From [Clostridium] saccharolyticum WM1 (GTDB taxonomy: Bacteria; Bacillota; Clostridia; Lachnospirales; Lachnospiraceae): a DNA stretch of 64,000 bases. Position numbers and translations under genes: made by a program. The stretch's first letter is position 1; every line of letters starts with the position of its first letter. Shown here piece after piece: positions 18,397-27,024 of this stretch. Below the pieces are notes generated by a model. It was not told where the DNA came from, searched no databases, and worked only from the letters and a program-made list of their open reading frames with translations. Location of the stretch: NCBI RefSeq assembly GCF_000144625.1, contig NC_014376.1:3930501-3994500 (forward strand), given 5' to 3'.

Positions 18397-19344
18397 ATGC
18401 AAACACAAACTGTTTTGGCGGACCATCCGTCCAAAATTAAAAAATTTCTTGAATTAGTAGAAATACGTACTAAGATCACAAGTCTGCTTCCGTTTCTCAT
18501 GTCTCTGGCTTACCTGTTTTACCGAAGGCAGCCGGTGAATACAGAGCGCACGCTTCTTTTTTTGGGCTCCATGTTCCTGTTTGACTTGACTACAACCGCA
18601 ATCAATAACTATATTGATACCAAAACCAACGGCCAGAAGCTTCCCTTCCCCCGTGGTTCGGCAAAGCTGATCATTTATTTGCTGTTGGGCGTAAGCACTG
18701 CTTTGGGCCTTACGCTGGCATACCGTACGGATCTGGTCGTACTGCTTCTTGGCGGGCTGTGCTTTCTCTGCGGAGTTTTCTACACCTGTGGGCCCATCCC
18801 CATTTCCCGTTTGCCTTTGGGAGAGATTTTTTCAGGACTGTTTTATGGTCTGTTTATCCCCTTTCTAATGCTTTACATGAACATGCCATCCGGAACCTTT
18901 CTGACTTTAACAGCGGATTGGCATGCCGTGCGGCTGGACTTAAAGCTTGGGCCTGTGCTTTCCCTGTTTTTATGTTCGGCGGGTCCGATCCTCGCCACTG
19001 CTGACATTATGCTGGCGAACAATATCTGCGATCTGGAAAAGGATATTGCTGTGGGAAGGTACACCCTGTCTTATTTTTTAGGAACGAAGGCGCTGTCCGT
19101 TTTTGCCGGACTATATTATATTACTTATTTGACATGGACGGTGTCCGTGGTATTAAATATCCTGTCTCCAGTCTGCCTGGGAGCGCTGCTTACCTTGATT
19201 CCTGTTCATAAAAACATCCTCCGCTTTAAAAAAGAGCAGATCAAAGAGAAAACCTTTGTCCTTTCGGTTCAGAATTATATTATCATTGTGGGAGCACAAA
19301 CCCTGATGATCTTGGTAAGCGGACTGATGGGCATCTCTTCCTGA
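18397..19344 (+). CDS. UbiA-family prenyltransferase (MenA-like)
   Basis: Integral membrane aromatic prenyltransferase of 315 residues with about eight or nine hydrophobic segments. The two Asp motifs for the Mg-diphosphate substrate are seen: NNYIDTKTNGQ (about residue 74) and NNICDLEKDIAVGRYTLSYF (about 208), the second very like MenA. The acceptor is uncertain: no menaquinone genes are nearby, so it may prenylate another quinone precursor. Start at 18397 follows AAGAGG; an upstream in-frame TTG at 18355 has no ribosome site. Confidence 0.85.
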   Translation: MQTQTVLADHPSKIKKFLELVEIRTKITSLLPFLMSLAYLFYRRQPVNTERTLLFLGSMFLFDLTTTAINNYIDTKTNGQKLPFPRGSAKLIIYLLLGVSTALGLTLAYRTDLVVLLLGGLCFLCGVFYTCGPIPISRLPLGEIFSGLFYGLFIPFLMLYMNMPSGTFLTLTADWHAVRLDLKLGPVLSLFLCSAGPILATADIMLANNICDLEKDIAVGRYTLSYFLGTKALSVFAGLYYITYLTWTVSVVLNILSPVCLGALLTLIPVHKNILRFKKEQIKEKTFVLSVQNYIIIVGAQTLMILVSGLMGISS

Positions 19345-19350
19345 TCATCA

Positions 19351-19389
19351 GAAGAATCAGGCCGATCTGGCCGGCTTATCTGATTCTTC
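19351..19389. terminator. inverted repeat between convergent genes
   Basis: GAAGAATCAG (19351-19360) pairs with CTGATTCTTC (19380-19389), with an inner GCCG/CGGC stem. It overlaps the end of the minus-strand gene. No strong T-run, so termination is plausible but not certain. Confidence 0.45.
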
Positions 19390-19642
19390 CGTTCAGAAGG
19401 GCATTTGCTTTATCATAATCTGTCTTCTTAACATAAATAATATATTCATACTCCAGCTGAAGGTTTTCCCCAAATGTCCCAGTCCGCGCCCGGGAACCTG
19501 CTTCAAAAATTGATGGACTTTTTCTGTTGATTACCTTAATGGAATAAGGTATCTTATTTTGCGCCATTAGTTCCCGTACTTCAGCCTGTTTTCTCATTTC
19601 ATAAGTAATGAACAATTCTTTGCGATTGAATATTGAGATCAT
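19376..19642 (-). CDS. small conserved protein of unknown function
   Basis: An 88-residue protein starting MISIFNRKELFITYEM, then a basic Arg/Thr turn (AGSRARTGTFG) and a beta-rich YEYIIYVKKTDYDKA end. The layout, a short alpha/beta fold ending in a strand and a DYxKA helix, recalls small DUF2007-like signal-transducing proteins, but that is only a resemblance. The start at 19642 is chosen for AGGAAG upstream; nine in-frame codons lie further upstream. Stand-alone gene. Confidence 0.65.
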   Translation of the reverse strand: MISIFNRKELFITYEMRKQAEVRELMAQNKIPYSIKVINRKSPSIFEAGSRARTGTFGENLQLEYEYIIYVKKTDYDKANALLNGRIR

Positions 19643-19724
19643 TTTTTCTTCCTTTCCTATTTTCATCATGTCAGCCTATCCCAAAGCAACCGGCCAGCAA
19701 TACAGGACCGGGGCCAACAGCCGG

Positions 19725-19757
19725 AAAATCCCTGACAGACTATATTCTGCAGGGACT
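19725..19757 (-). terminator. possible terminator of frlR
   Basis: On the minus strand TCCCTGCAG (19747-19755 region) pairs with CTG-T-CAGGGA (19729-19738, one bulge) and is followed by TTTTCC. It lies just after the frlR stop codon. Stem is good, T-run short. Confidence 0.4.
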
Positions 19758-19772
19758 TTCTTCCGTTCTATT

Positions 19773-20537
19773 CTATATCTTCCAGCTTATGCCCACATGG
19801 TTCATCCGGTCATCCTCATCACTGGATATGATATAGGATGTATTCTCGCTCTTTAGTACACTGATGGCTATATGCTGGGGAACCCCTTCTGCATTATAGG
19901 TGATCTTAAAAAGATCAAACAAAGGTTCTCCCATATGGCACTGTAAATATCCGGAAATTTCCTTTGTGGCTCTCCGAACCTTTAATACCTTATAATATCG
20001 TTTCAAATTGGCATGGTAATCATTCTCCAGAATCCGGAACACAGAAAAGTCCCCTGTCATCCGGTCAACGATCCCCGGAAAACGCTTCAAAGGAAGGTAG
20101 CACATATCCACCATCATAGGAATATCATCTGCATACATAATACGCTTAAGATATACCACATCGTCATCAGCTCCGATCTGCAGATCTTCCGCATAGGAAG
20201 CTTTTACATGAATGATTGATTTTTCCAAAACTTCCGTTCTGACCTTCCTTCCCTGGCTTTCCATGGAATCATGGAAACCTCCCAGCCGGTCAATCCGGCT
20301 TTTTAAGCCTGTATTCAATACAAACGTTCCTTTTCCCTGTTTACGAACAAGAATTTCCTCTTCGCACAGCTCCTTTACTGCTCTCCTGACAGTGATACGG
20401 CTTACCTGGTACTTTTCCTCAAGCTCAACCTCACTGGGCATCCGGTCACCAGGACAGTATATCTTTGCCTTGATATCCTCTTTAATTGCATCCTTCAGTT
20501 GTTCGTAAAGCGGAACCAACGCATTCTGATCCAGCAT
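19773..20537 (-). CDS. frlR: GntR/HutC-family regulator of fructosamine use
   Basis: Predicted ligand-responsive repressor of the adjacent frl operon. The 254-residue protein has an N-terminal winged HTH (PLYEQLKDAIKEDI, CPGDRMPSEVELEEKYQVSR, about 1-75) and a C-terminal UTRA effector domain (about 95-245). The order frlB-O-N-M-D-R matches the Bacillus subtilis fructosamine locus, where FrlR senses a phosphorylated sugar-amine. It has its own promoter overlapping a 20-bp palindrome at 20657-20676. Confidence 0.85.
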   Translation of the reverse strand: MLDQNALVPLYEQLKDAIKEDIKAKIYCPGDRMPSEVELEEKYQVSRITVRRAVKELCEEEILVRKQGKGTFVLNTGLKSRIDRLGGFHDSMESQGRKVRTEVLEKSIIHVKASYAEDLQIGADDDVVYLKRIMYADDIPMMVDMCYLPLKRFPGIVDRMTGDFSVFRILENDYHANLKRYYKVLKVRRATKEISGYLQCHMGEPLFDLFKITYNAEGVPQHIAISVLKSENTSYIISSDEDDRMNHVGISWKI

Positions 20538-20656
20538 AAAAGTTTCTCCTAAATTTTATTTTCTATAATGTCCAGGATATTTATGAAAACGGGGTCGCAG
20601 ATGAGAAGGCTCCTTACACCCGGCCGGATTCCCTCTCATCATAACCCGGCTTCATA

Positions 20657-20694
20657 TATTATATAATTATATAATACAAAAATTCTGAAAGCAA
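20657..20694 (-). promoter_or_regulatory. frlR promoter with 20-bp palindrome
   Basis: Minus strand: TTGCTT (20689-20694), 17-base spacer, TATAAT (20666-20671). The -10 lies inside a perfect 20-bp palindrome at 20657-20676 built of TTATAT/ATATAA half-sites, a likely autoregulatory operator. AT-richness makes chance palindromes more likely. Confidence 0.5.
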
Positions 20695-20733
20695 CCCCTT
20701 TAGCCAGATAAGGCTGTGTAAAGCTTCCCTTCC

Positions 20734-20773
20734 AGTCCCTGTTAGTCCCTGTTAGTCCCTGTTAGTCCCTGTA
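20734..20773. repeat. four tandem copies of a 10-bp unit at the end of frlD
   Basis: AGTCCCTGTT occurs at 20734, 20744 and 20754, and AGTCCCTGTA at 20764. The first in-gene unit supplies the last codons and stop of frlD (minus strand); the remaining copies are 3' to it. Likely slippage-prone. Confidence 0.9.
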
Positions 20774-21580
20774 AGGATGAGGATGTCCAAAACCCCCATG
20801 GAACGTACATGTGACAGCGGAGCGCTGGGCAGCGCATGCAAGAGAATCCTCCATTGTTTTTCCGTCGGCATAGGCAGTCAGAAATCCGGCAATAAAGCTG
20901 TCTCCGGCTCCCATGGTGTCAATGACGTGTATTTTTATAATTCCCTGACGGTAAAATTCCTTTCCGTCATAAAAGATTGCCCCCTTGGCCCCTCTTGTTA
21001 CGCCGGCTGTTTTCACTCCCAGCTTATGGACCTGCTTTAACAGTTCCCGGCATTCCTCCTCTTCCATATCAGAACCGGAAAAAAATGCAAATGTAAGGTA
21101 TGGACAGGTTCTTTCCAGATATTCTTTCTCATGCCTGTCTGAAAAATCAAAGGATATCCTGCATTTTTCATGAAGCTTTGGAAGCTCATATTCCAGGTTG
21201 GAATAGCAGCTGGTATGGCATATGTCAAATCCCCCGATGATGTCTAAATCTTCTTTTCCTATTTTAATGGAAAATAAATGCTGGCAGCTATCTCTGGGCC
21301 CCGGTGCAAATACACGGTCCCCATCCTTTAAATAAACCCTTGGCTGGGCTGTGTGGGCGTATACCTTTCTGGAGCGCTCATAGGAAACCCCTTCCTCAGC
21401 CAGGCACTTCTTAATGTAGTCCGCCGGTTCATCATCTCCAAAAACCCCAAGGTAATGTACTTTTTCTGCACCGTTCCGTTTGCAGTTAACAGCCACATTG
21501 ACAGCATTTCCTCCTGGATAATAAACTCCTTCCTCTATGTAGCAGTCCGTTACATTATCGCCGATTGCAATGATCTTCAT
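20762..21580 (-). CDS. frlD: fructosamine (fructoselysine) 6-kinase
   Basis: PfkB-family kinase expected to phosphorylate C6 of an imported fructosamine such as fructoselysine. The protein (272 residues) starts MKIIAIGDNVTDCYIEEG and has the N-terminal YPGGNAVNVAVN and the C-terminal catalytic DTMGAGDSFIAGFL. Start at 21580 is preferred for the upstream GAAAGG; an ATG at 21589 overlaps the frlM stop (ATGA) and is possible. The last codons fall in a 10-bp tandem repeat. The SIS deglycase FrlB then cleaves the product. Confidence 0.88.
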   Translation of the reverse strand: MKIIAIGDNVTDCYIEEGVYYPGGNAVNVAVNCKRNGAEKVHYLGVFGDDEPADYIKKCLAEEGVSYERSRKVYAHTAQPRVYLKDGDRVFAPGPRDSCQHLFSIKIGKEDLDIIGGFDICHTSCYSNLEYELPKLHEKCRISFDFSDRHEKEYLERTCPYLTFAFFSGSDMEEEECRELLKQVHKLGVKTAGVTRGAKGAIFYDGKEFYRQGIIKIHVIDTMGAGDSFIAGFLTAYADGKTMEDSLACAAQRSAVTCTFHGGFGHPHPYRD

Positions 21581-21585
21581 CCTTC

Positions 21586-22434
21586 TCATCCTTTCACCGC
21601 ACCCGCGGTCATTCCTCTTACAAAACTCTTCTGCATTGTTAAAAATAATACAATAATAGGCAGGCAGGAAATGACCATACCTGCAAGAACCACTCCCCAC
21701 TCTGTCATAAGCCCGTCACGGAAGGTCATAAGTCCCACAGGAATCGTCCGCAGCTTTGAGCTGTCAACAAAAATTGTTGCAAAGACAAATTCATTCCATG
21801 CATAGTAGGCTGTCATGATGACCACCGTAGAGATTATGGGCTTGGAAAGTGGCAGATAGATATTCCGGTAAATCTGCATCAGTGTTGCACCGTCAATGGT
21901 GGCAGCCTCCTCCATTTCCCTTGAGATCCCAATAAAGAAGGACCGGACCAGCATAATGGATACAGGAAGGCGGAACGCAATATAGGGGAGGATCATGGCC
22001 AGCAGGGTATTTTTAAGCTTCAGTGATTTTAACAACATGAAAAGAGGAAGCAAACATACCTGAGGGGACAGCAAAAGGCCACACATACAGAAAAGAAAAA
22101 CCAAATTCCCAAGTTTCCCTTTCATCTGGCAGATACCGAAAGCAGAAAAAGTCGATAAAAAGACAACTCCAACCAGAGTACACACGGTAACTGCCCCACT
22201 GTTCATAAAATACCGGGAAATCCCCTTATGCCAGGCCGTTGCATAGTTCTCTATATGCCATAGATCCGGAAATCCCCATACATCTCCGTAGATTCCATTG
22301 TAATTTTTAAAAGAAGACATGAGTATCCACAACAGCGGATACAATATCAGAGCAGCCAGTAGAAACAATACTGCAAGCCAAACCATTTCCCAAGGACCAT
22401 ATGCCATTCTCTTTCTTACAACTTGCTTTATCAT
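21586..22434 (-). CDS. frlM: fructosamine ABC transporter permease 2
   Basis: MalG-type inner-membrane permease, 282 residues with six predicted helices. The EAA loop reads EMEEAATIDGATLMQIYRNI (about residues 190-209), the contact for the ATPase. It shares ATGA with frlN upstream. No ATPase gene lies in the operon; as in Bacillus frl, a shared MsmX-type ATPase is presumably supplied in trans. Confidence 0.87.
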   Translation of the reverse strand: MIKQVVRKRMAYGPWEMVWLAVLFLLAALILYPLLWILMSSFKNYNGIYGDVWGFPDLWHIENYATAWHKGISRYFMNSGAVTVCTLVGVVFLSTFSAFGICQMKGKLGNLVFLFCMCGLLLSPQVCLLPLFMLLKSLKLKNTLLAMILPYIAFRLPVSIMLVRSFFIGISREMEEAATIDGATLMQIYRNIYLPLSKPIISTVVIMTAYYAWNEFVFATIFVDSSKLRTIPVGLMTFRDGLMTEWGVVLAGMVISCLPIIVLFLTMQKSFVRGMTAGAVKG

Positions 22435-23324
22435 GTCCGTTCCTCCTTATCCGTCCCGTAAGTGAAGAACTGCACGGAAGACAGCACTGCAGTAATCACA
22501 AAAATCAACATGGCAATGGTGGACGCATATCCCATGTTATTTTTAACAAATCCAGTCTGATACATATGAAGAGACAGCACCATGGTTGATGTACCAGGAC
22601 CTCCCCCAGTCAGTATGTACGGTTCATTAAATACGGTAAACGCCCCTACCACCGTAAGAATCATGGTTACAAAGAACATCTGCCGGACCTGCGGAACCGT
22701 TATATAAAAGAAGCGTTTGAACTTACCTGCTCCATCCACCTCTGCCGATTCATATAATTCTGTGGGTATCTTCTGAATCGCCACAATAAACAGCATGGCA
22801 ACATAACCGGTACTCTGCCATTGGGATACGGCGATCACCGCATACATTGCCGTCTTTTTACTCCCCAGCCATATGTGGGCCAATTGATCCAGCCCCAACA
22901 GATTCAGAAAACTGTTTAGCAGCCCCATCTGCGGGTTATATATGAAGTCAAAAAGAAGACATACCACCGTCATGGAGATCACCGTAGGAATAAAATAGAT
23001 GCTGCGCAATGCAGGCGCAACCTTCCGAAACGCCACATCTTCCAATACGGCCGCCAGTATAAGACCAAAGCCTACCTGGATCAAAATGGATATGACCGCA
23101 TACAGGAAATTATTTTTCAGGCTTACAAATATGATCTTATCATGAAACAACTGCCTGTAATTGGCTAGCCCCACCCATTCTTTTGTAATATCTGACAGCG
23201 TAAAAGACTGGAAGCTGTAAACGATGTTCTTGAACAGTGGATAATACACAAAGATTCCAAGAATCAAAATCCCTGGAAACACAAAAGCAAATGCCTGTAA
23301 ATTTCTTTTTCTCTCTCTTTTCAA
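22431..23324 (-). CDS. frlN: fructosamine ABC transporter permease 1
   Basis: MalF/UgpA-type permease, 297 residues with six predicted helices and a positively charged N-terminus (MKRERKRN). The EAA loop reads YESAEVDGAGKFKRFFYITV near residue 190. Forms the channel with FrlM for the substrate bound by FrlO. Separated from frlO by 59 bases that contain a 14-bp stem-loop, so it may be expressed at lower level than the binding protein. Confidence 0.87.
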   Translation of the reverse strand: MKRERKRNLQAFAFVFPGILILGIFVYYPLFKNIVYSFQSFTLSDITKEWVGLANYRQLFHDKIIFVSLKNNFLYAVISILIQVGFGLILAAVLEDVAFRKVAPALRSIYFIPTVISMTVVCLLFDFIYNPQMGLLNSFLNLLGLDQLAHIWLGSKKTAMYAVIAVSQWQSTGYVAMLFIVAIQKIPTELYESAEVDGAGKFKRFFYITVPQVRQMFFVTMILTVVGAFTVFNEPYILTGGGPGTSTMVLSLHMYQTGFVKNNMGYASTIAMLIFVITAVLSSVQFFTYGTDKEERT

Positions 23325-23346
23325 ACCAACACCATCCCATCCATTT

Positions 23347-23377
23347 GAGATAAGAGGCCGAAACGGCCTCTTATCTC
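23347..23377 (-). other. intercistronic stem-loop between frlO and frlN
   Basis: A perfect 14-bp stem (23347-23360 with 23364-23377) and a three-base loop, no T-run after it. Such hairpins behind binding-protein genes usually protect the upstream mRNA from 3' decay and raise the binding protein to permease ratio. It may also be a partial terminator. Confidence 0.7.
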
Positions 23378-23383
23378 CAGTCT

Positions 23384-24745
23384 TTATTTATGCAAAGCGG
23401 CGGCGGCCTCCTTTACCTGTTCCATAACGCTCTCAGGTGTTTCATCGCCTATGGCTATTGCCTGCGCCCCCTGCCCATACACCGTGTAAATGGAAGCATC
23501 GCAGGCATTGTCAAACCACGGAACCAATACTGACGCAGATTTAATCATTTCCATTGCTTCCAGCTGGGCCGGCAATGCATTTGTTTCGTCCACCGCACCT
23601 GCCACGCTGGAAATATCGCCGCATTTTGTTGTGAGGGCTTCCCCGCCTTTCTTGCTTACAAGCCATTTTAAGAATTTAATGCATTCCTCAGGATTCCTGG
23701 CCTTATTGCTGATCATGAAGCCTTCCGGTGCGCCGGTCAATCCCTGGGGGTCTCCCTTTCCCTCTTCAAAAGCAGGGAAATTAAAGAAGCCATATTCAAA
23801 ATCATCCGGCAATGCTTTTTCCAGCATTGGAATCTCGGCAAACTGCAAGTACATGATGGGAGCCTTTCCTGCGGCAAAATATGTATTTCTGGCTGTTTCA
23901 TGGTCGATTGCCACACAGGTTTCACCCATGTAGGAGGTGAGCTGCTGCCACTTCTTTAGGACCTCCACATAAGCCGGATCCTTAAATTCTCCGGACGACG
24001 GATCATAATCCTTTGAAAGGACACCGGGATCCACCATTCTCTGATTCATCGTACCAAGATAATGAAGAACTGCCCAACTGTCTGAAAGGCCTTCTACGAT
24101 TGGAGTTTCATATCCGGCCGCCTTTAAGGAATCCAGCACGGAAATAAACTCATTCCAGGTCTTTGGAATCTCCAGATGATTGTCTGCAAAAATCTTCTTG
24201 TTGTAGTAGAACACCTTTCCATCCTGAGACCAGGGAACTCCATAGACCTTACCGTCAAAGGTAAAGCCATCCACACTGGCCTTGGCAAGCTGAGAGGACC
24301 ATTCCTTATTCTGCTCATAAATATCATTTAATTCCATGACATTGCCGGAATTGATCATTTCTTTTGCAAAGGTCCCTGACCAGGAGGAAAACACGTCAGG
24401 AACTTCATCAGTAGCAACAACCATACGGATCTTTTCCTTATACTGGTCGTTTAATATGCAATCCATCTGTATGGTCACATTGGGATTCTCATCCATATAT
24501 TCCTTTATCAGTTCCTGGAACATGGAGTTTTTCGGATCGTTTGGCCAGCGATGGAAGAAATGAATCACAACCTTTTCTCCATTTGCACCTCCGCCGGCTT
24601 CCGACCCGGCCTGAGCCGTACCTTCCTTGCTTTCTGGGCCGGCGTTGACATTTGTTTGGTTGCTTCCGCTACCGCAGGCAGTTAATGATAATCCCATAGC
24701 AGCCGCTGATAATAATGCAATCACTTTCCTGGCACTTTTTTTCAT
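23384..24745 (-). CDS. frlO: fructosamine-binding lipoprotein
   Basis: Extracellular solute-binding protein of the sugar ABC family 1 type, 453 residues. The lipoprotein signal peptide MKKSARKVIALLSAAAMG ends in lipobox LTAC (Cys about residue 23), followed by a Gly/Ser/Asn-rich linker. The mature domain has the HFFHRWPNDPKNSMFQELI start and VYGVPWSQDGKVFYYNKKIF hinge typical of the family. Second gene of the frl operon, 33 bases after frlB. Confidence 0.88.
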   Translation of the reverse strand: MKKSARKVIALLSAAAMGLSLTACGSGSNQTNVNAGPESKEGTAQAGSEAGGGANGEKVVIHFFHRWPNDPKNSMFQELIKEYMDENPNVTIQMDCILNDQYKEKIRMVVATDEVPDVFSSWSGTFAKEMINSGNVMELNDIYEQNKEWSSQLAKASVDGFTFDGKVYGVPWSQDGKVFYYNKKIFADNHLEIPKTWNEFISVLDSLKAAGYETPIVEGLSDSWAVLHYLGTMNQRMVDPGVLSKDYDPSSGEFKDPAYVEVLKKWQQLTSYMGETCVAIDHETARNTYFAAGKAPIMYLQFAEIPMLEKALPDDFEYGFFNFPAFEEGKGDPQGLTGAPEGFMISNKARNPEECIKFLKWLVSKKGGEALTTKCGDISSVAGAVDETNALPAQLEAMEMIKSASVLVPWFDNACDASIYTVYGQGAQAIAIGDETPESVMEQVKEAAAALHK

Positions 24746-24778
24746 TCTGCTTCCTCCTTTTAAAAACAGCCTTTCGGT

Positions 24779-25759
24779 TTAATATTCCATTCTCCACATA
24801 TAACGGCGGACACTTAAATCGTGTCCTCTCTGATAAGCAAATTCATCTGCAAGGGAACGAAGTACGGCTCCCGCCAGCAGGGGGGCAAAATATTCCCGGA
24901 CCTGGTCATCAATGCCGGTCATATCAAATTCCATCTCATCTACTACCATGAGTTTCTCTGAATATTTCCTGCAGAAATCATAGGCTCTTTCATCCAAAGG
25001 TCTTGTGGCACCTATGCCTTTTATCATAATAAACGGAACATCATAATCCGTTACCTCAAAGGGTCCATGGAAATATTCACCGGAATGAATGGCATTGGAA
25101 TGAATCCACTGCATTTCCATCAGCAGACAAATGGCAAAAGAATAGGCCTCTCCATAATTGGCACCGCTGCCCATGGTGTAGATCAGCTTTTCTCTTTTAT
25201 ACTGCTTTCCCCACTCTTTTACAATACCGGCATACTGTGTTTTTACTTTTTCTATTGCATCGTTCAATCCGGCAACCGCTTCCATTCCCTTCCGGTACTT
25301 TTCCCTAGGGCTGACTGCATGCAGCACACTGAAAATAAGATAATACAGGACACCCTTATTTAAATCACTGGCATCTGCTTCTTTTCCCCAGTCATAATGA
25401 ATGGGATATTCCGCTGCCTTCCATAGTGGTGAATCCTCGACATTTGACAGGGCTATGGTGGTTGCGCCCTTTTCTCTTGCAAACTCTGTTGCCTTTACCG
25501 TCTCCGGAGTATTACCGGAATGGGAACAGGTGATTACAACAGAATCCTGCCCCAGTGCCTTTGGCACCCTATGTACAAATTCATTGGAGCTGTATATACT
25601 GGCCGGCGTTTCTATCTCTCTGTCAAAAAGATATTGGGCTGGCATCATAAACGCCTGAGAACCGCCGCAGGCTACAAAATAAAAATGATTGATCCTGTTC
25701 TTCTCAGCCACTGCTGCAACTGCTGCTCCGATCTGTTGAATGTGTTCTTGTTTCATCAT
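24779..25759 (-). CDS. frlB: fructosamine deglycase (SIS domain)
   Basis: Predicted to split 6-phosphofructosamine into glucose-6-phosphate and the amino acid. The 326-residue protein contains two SIS sugar-isomerase domains: FYFVACGGSQAFM with VVITCSHSGNTPETV (first), and IYTMGSGANYGEAY (second). It ends in the FrlB-like DLSVRRYMWRMEY tail. First gene of the operon behind a consensus promoter. ATG at 25759 or 25756 after CGGAGG. Confidence 0.88.
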   Translation of the reverse strand: MMKQEHIQQIGAAVAAVAEKNRINHFYFVACGGSQAFMMPAQYLFDREIETPASIYSSNEFVHRVPKALGQDSVVITCSHSGNTPETVKATEFAREKGATTIALSNVEDSPLWKAAEYPIHYDWGKEADASDLNKGVLYYLIFSVLHAVSPREKYRKGMEAVAGLNDAIEKVKTQYAGIVKEWGKQYKREKLIYTMGSGANYGEAYSFAICLLMEMQWIHSNAIHSGEYFHGPFEVTDYDVPFIMIKGIGATRPLDERAYDFCRKYSEKLMVVDEMEFDMTGIDDQVREYFAPLLAGAVLRSLADEFAYQRGHDLSVRRYMWRMEY

Positions 25760-25789
25760 AATTCCTCCGTTTTATTTTATTATGTTATT

Positions 25790-25843
25790 ATATAACGTTA
25801 TATCACTTTTTCACATTATAATATATAACATCTTCTATGTCAA
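25790..25843 (-). promoter_or_regulatory. frl operon promoter and operator palindrome
   Basis: Minus strand: TTGACA (25838-25843), 17-base spacer and TATAAT (25815-25820), a full consensus promoter. A perfect 14-bp palindrome ATATAACGTTATAT (25790-25803) follows at about the +5 to +18 position, ideal for repression by FrlR. Confidence 0.8.
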
Positions 25844-25932
25844 TATTTTTTACAAGTCTTTGTTATTTGGGAAAACCATATGGTACCACCAAGCAATTTC
25901 CTCCTTGATGGTTTTTCATTCCCTCGTTGAAA

Positions 25933-25961
25933 TGGACTTTTTCCTGAAATATTGATATAAT
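25933..25961 (+). promoter_or_regulatory. probable promoter of the DOPA-dioxygenase-like gene
   Basis: TGGACT (25933-25938), 17-base spacer, TATAAT (25956-25961), 41 bases before the ATG. The -35 is weak. Confidence 0.45.
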
Positions 25962-26002
25962 CAACTCAAAATCATTCACATTGCCTTCAAGGAGGTATCG
26001 AT

Positions 26003-26770
26003 ATGCAAAAAATGCCGGTATTATTTATTGGACATGGCTCACCCATGAATGCGATTGAGGAAAACCGGTTTTCTGCCCAATGGAAGCAGCTTCCTACCCG
26101 GATCCCCAGGCCTCAGGCCATCCTTTCTATTTCAGCCCATTGGTTTACGTCTGGTACTAAGGTTACGGATTCCTCTGCCCCGAAAATGATCTATGATATG
26201 TATGGCTTTCCTGACGAGCTGTACCAGGTTGCCTACAATGCACCTGGTTCGCCGCATTTTGCTGCGGTGACAAAGGAGCTGCTCAAGGACAGGGTGCAGC
26301 TTGACAATACCTGGGGCCTGGACCATGGCTCCTGGTCTGTCCTGCGCCATATTTATCCTCATGCCGATGTCCCTGTATTCCAGCTTAGTGTGGACAGGCT
26401 GGCTTCTGCCAAAACCCATTATGAAATCGGCCGTAAGCTGCGTACCCTTCGCGAACAGGGAGTTCTCATTTTGGGTAGCGGAAATATCGTACATAACCTT
26501 GCCAGAGTAACTTGGGATATGGATGGGGGATATCATTGGGCAGAGGAGTTTGACCTTTATATCAAGAACAGGATTCTGAAACGAAACTTGGAAGATGTGA
26601 TTCACTTTGAACGGGCCGGTACATCGTCAGCCTTTGCCTTTTCCACATTGGATCATTTTGCCCCGCTGCTATATATTTTAGGAGCCTCTGACGAGAATGA
26701 TACTGTTTCCGTCTTCAATGATTCCTGTGTACTTGGCGCTCTGTCCATGACCAGCTACCTGTTTGGATAA
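26003..26770 (+). CDS. ygiD: 4,5-DOPA dioxygenase extradiol-like protein
   Basis: Class III (LigB-type) extradiol dioxygenase family, 255 residues. The metal-site blocks are visible: PVLFIGHGSPMNAIE (His about 11), ILSISAHWFT (His about 47), WGLDHGSWSVLRHIYP (His about 107) and LGSGNIVHNL (His about 164). YgiD/DodA proteins open catechol rings of DOPA-like compounds. In an anaerobe the oxygen-dependent reaction may not be physiological. Single gene with AAGGAGG six to eight bases before the ATG. Confidence 0.88.
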   Translation: MQKMPVLFIGHGSPMNAIEENRFSAQWKQLPTRIPRPQAILSISAHWFTSGTKVTDSSAPKMIYDMYGFPDELYQVAYNAPGSPHFAAVTKELLKDRVQLDNTWGLDHGSWSVLRHIYPHADVPVFQLSVDRLASAKTHYEIGRKLRTLREQGVLILGSGNIVHNLARVTWDMDGGYHWAEEFDLYIKNRILKRNLEDVIHFERAGTSSAFAFSTLDHFAPLLYILGASDENDTVSVFNDSCVLGALSMTSYLFG

Positions 26771-26870
26771 CAAAAGAGGTTTATTGCCGGAACAATTGCA
26801 GCGTATTCATTCCACTCCTGCCAACTCACTTTATCTTCCAAATGCTGCTTTTCATTCCATTTATTATATA

Positions 26871-26899
26871 TTACAATTCTATTACATAAGTGTTACAAT
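26871..26899 (+). promoter_or_regulatory. candidate promoter of the microprotein gene
   Basis: TTACAA (26871-26876), 17-base spacer and TACAAT (26894-26899) preceded by TG one base upstream (extended -10). It sits about 45 bases before the 22-codon gene. Confidence 0.5.
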
Positions 26900-26945
26900 G
26901 AACTTGTTCCAAAGGAATCTAAAAAAAATAAGGAGGTTACGTATC

Positions 26946-27014
26946 ATGTTTTTTGACTTAAGCTCATGTAACTTTAGCGATTTATTAGATTTAATTTCTC
27001 AGTTCTGCAAATAA
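26946..27014 (+). CDS. 22-residue microprotein of unknown function
   Basis: A 22-codon ORF starting MFFDLSSCNFSD and ending SQFCK, with a strong AAGGAGG (26930-26936) nine bases before the ATG. It has its own candidate promoter, and a T8 intrinsic terminator begins 11 bases after the stop. The peptide is hydrophobic and acidic, with two Cys 13 residues apart and one Lys, at the end. The promoter, ribosome site, short ORF and terminator make a compact unit of about 150 bases. I recognise no family. It could be a peptide gene or a small RNA with a fortuitous ORF. Confidence 0.55.
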   Translation: MFFDLSSCNFSDLLDLISQFCK

Positions 27015-27024
27015 TGACCGAAAG

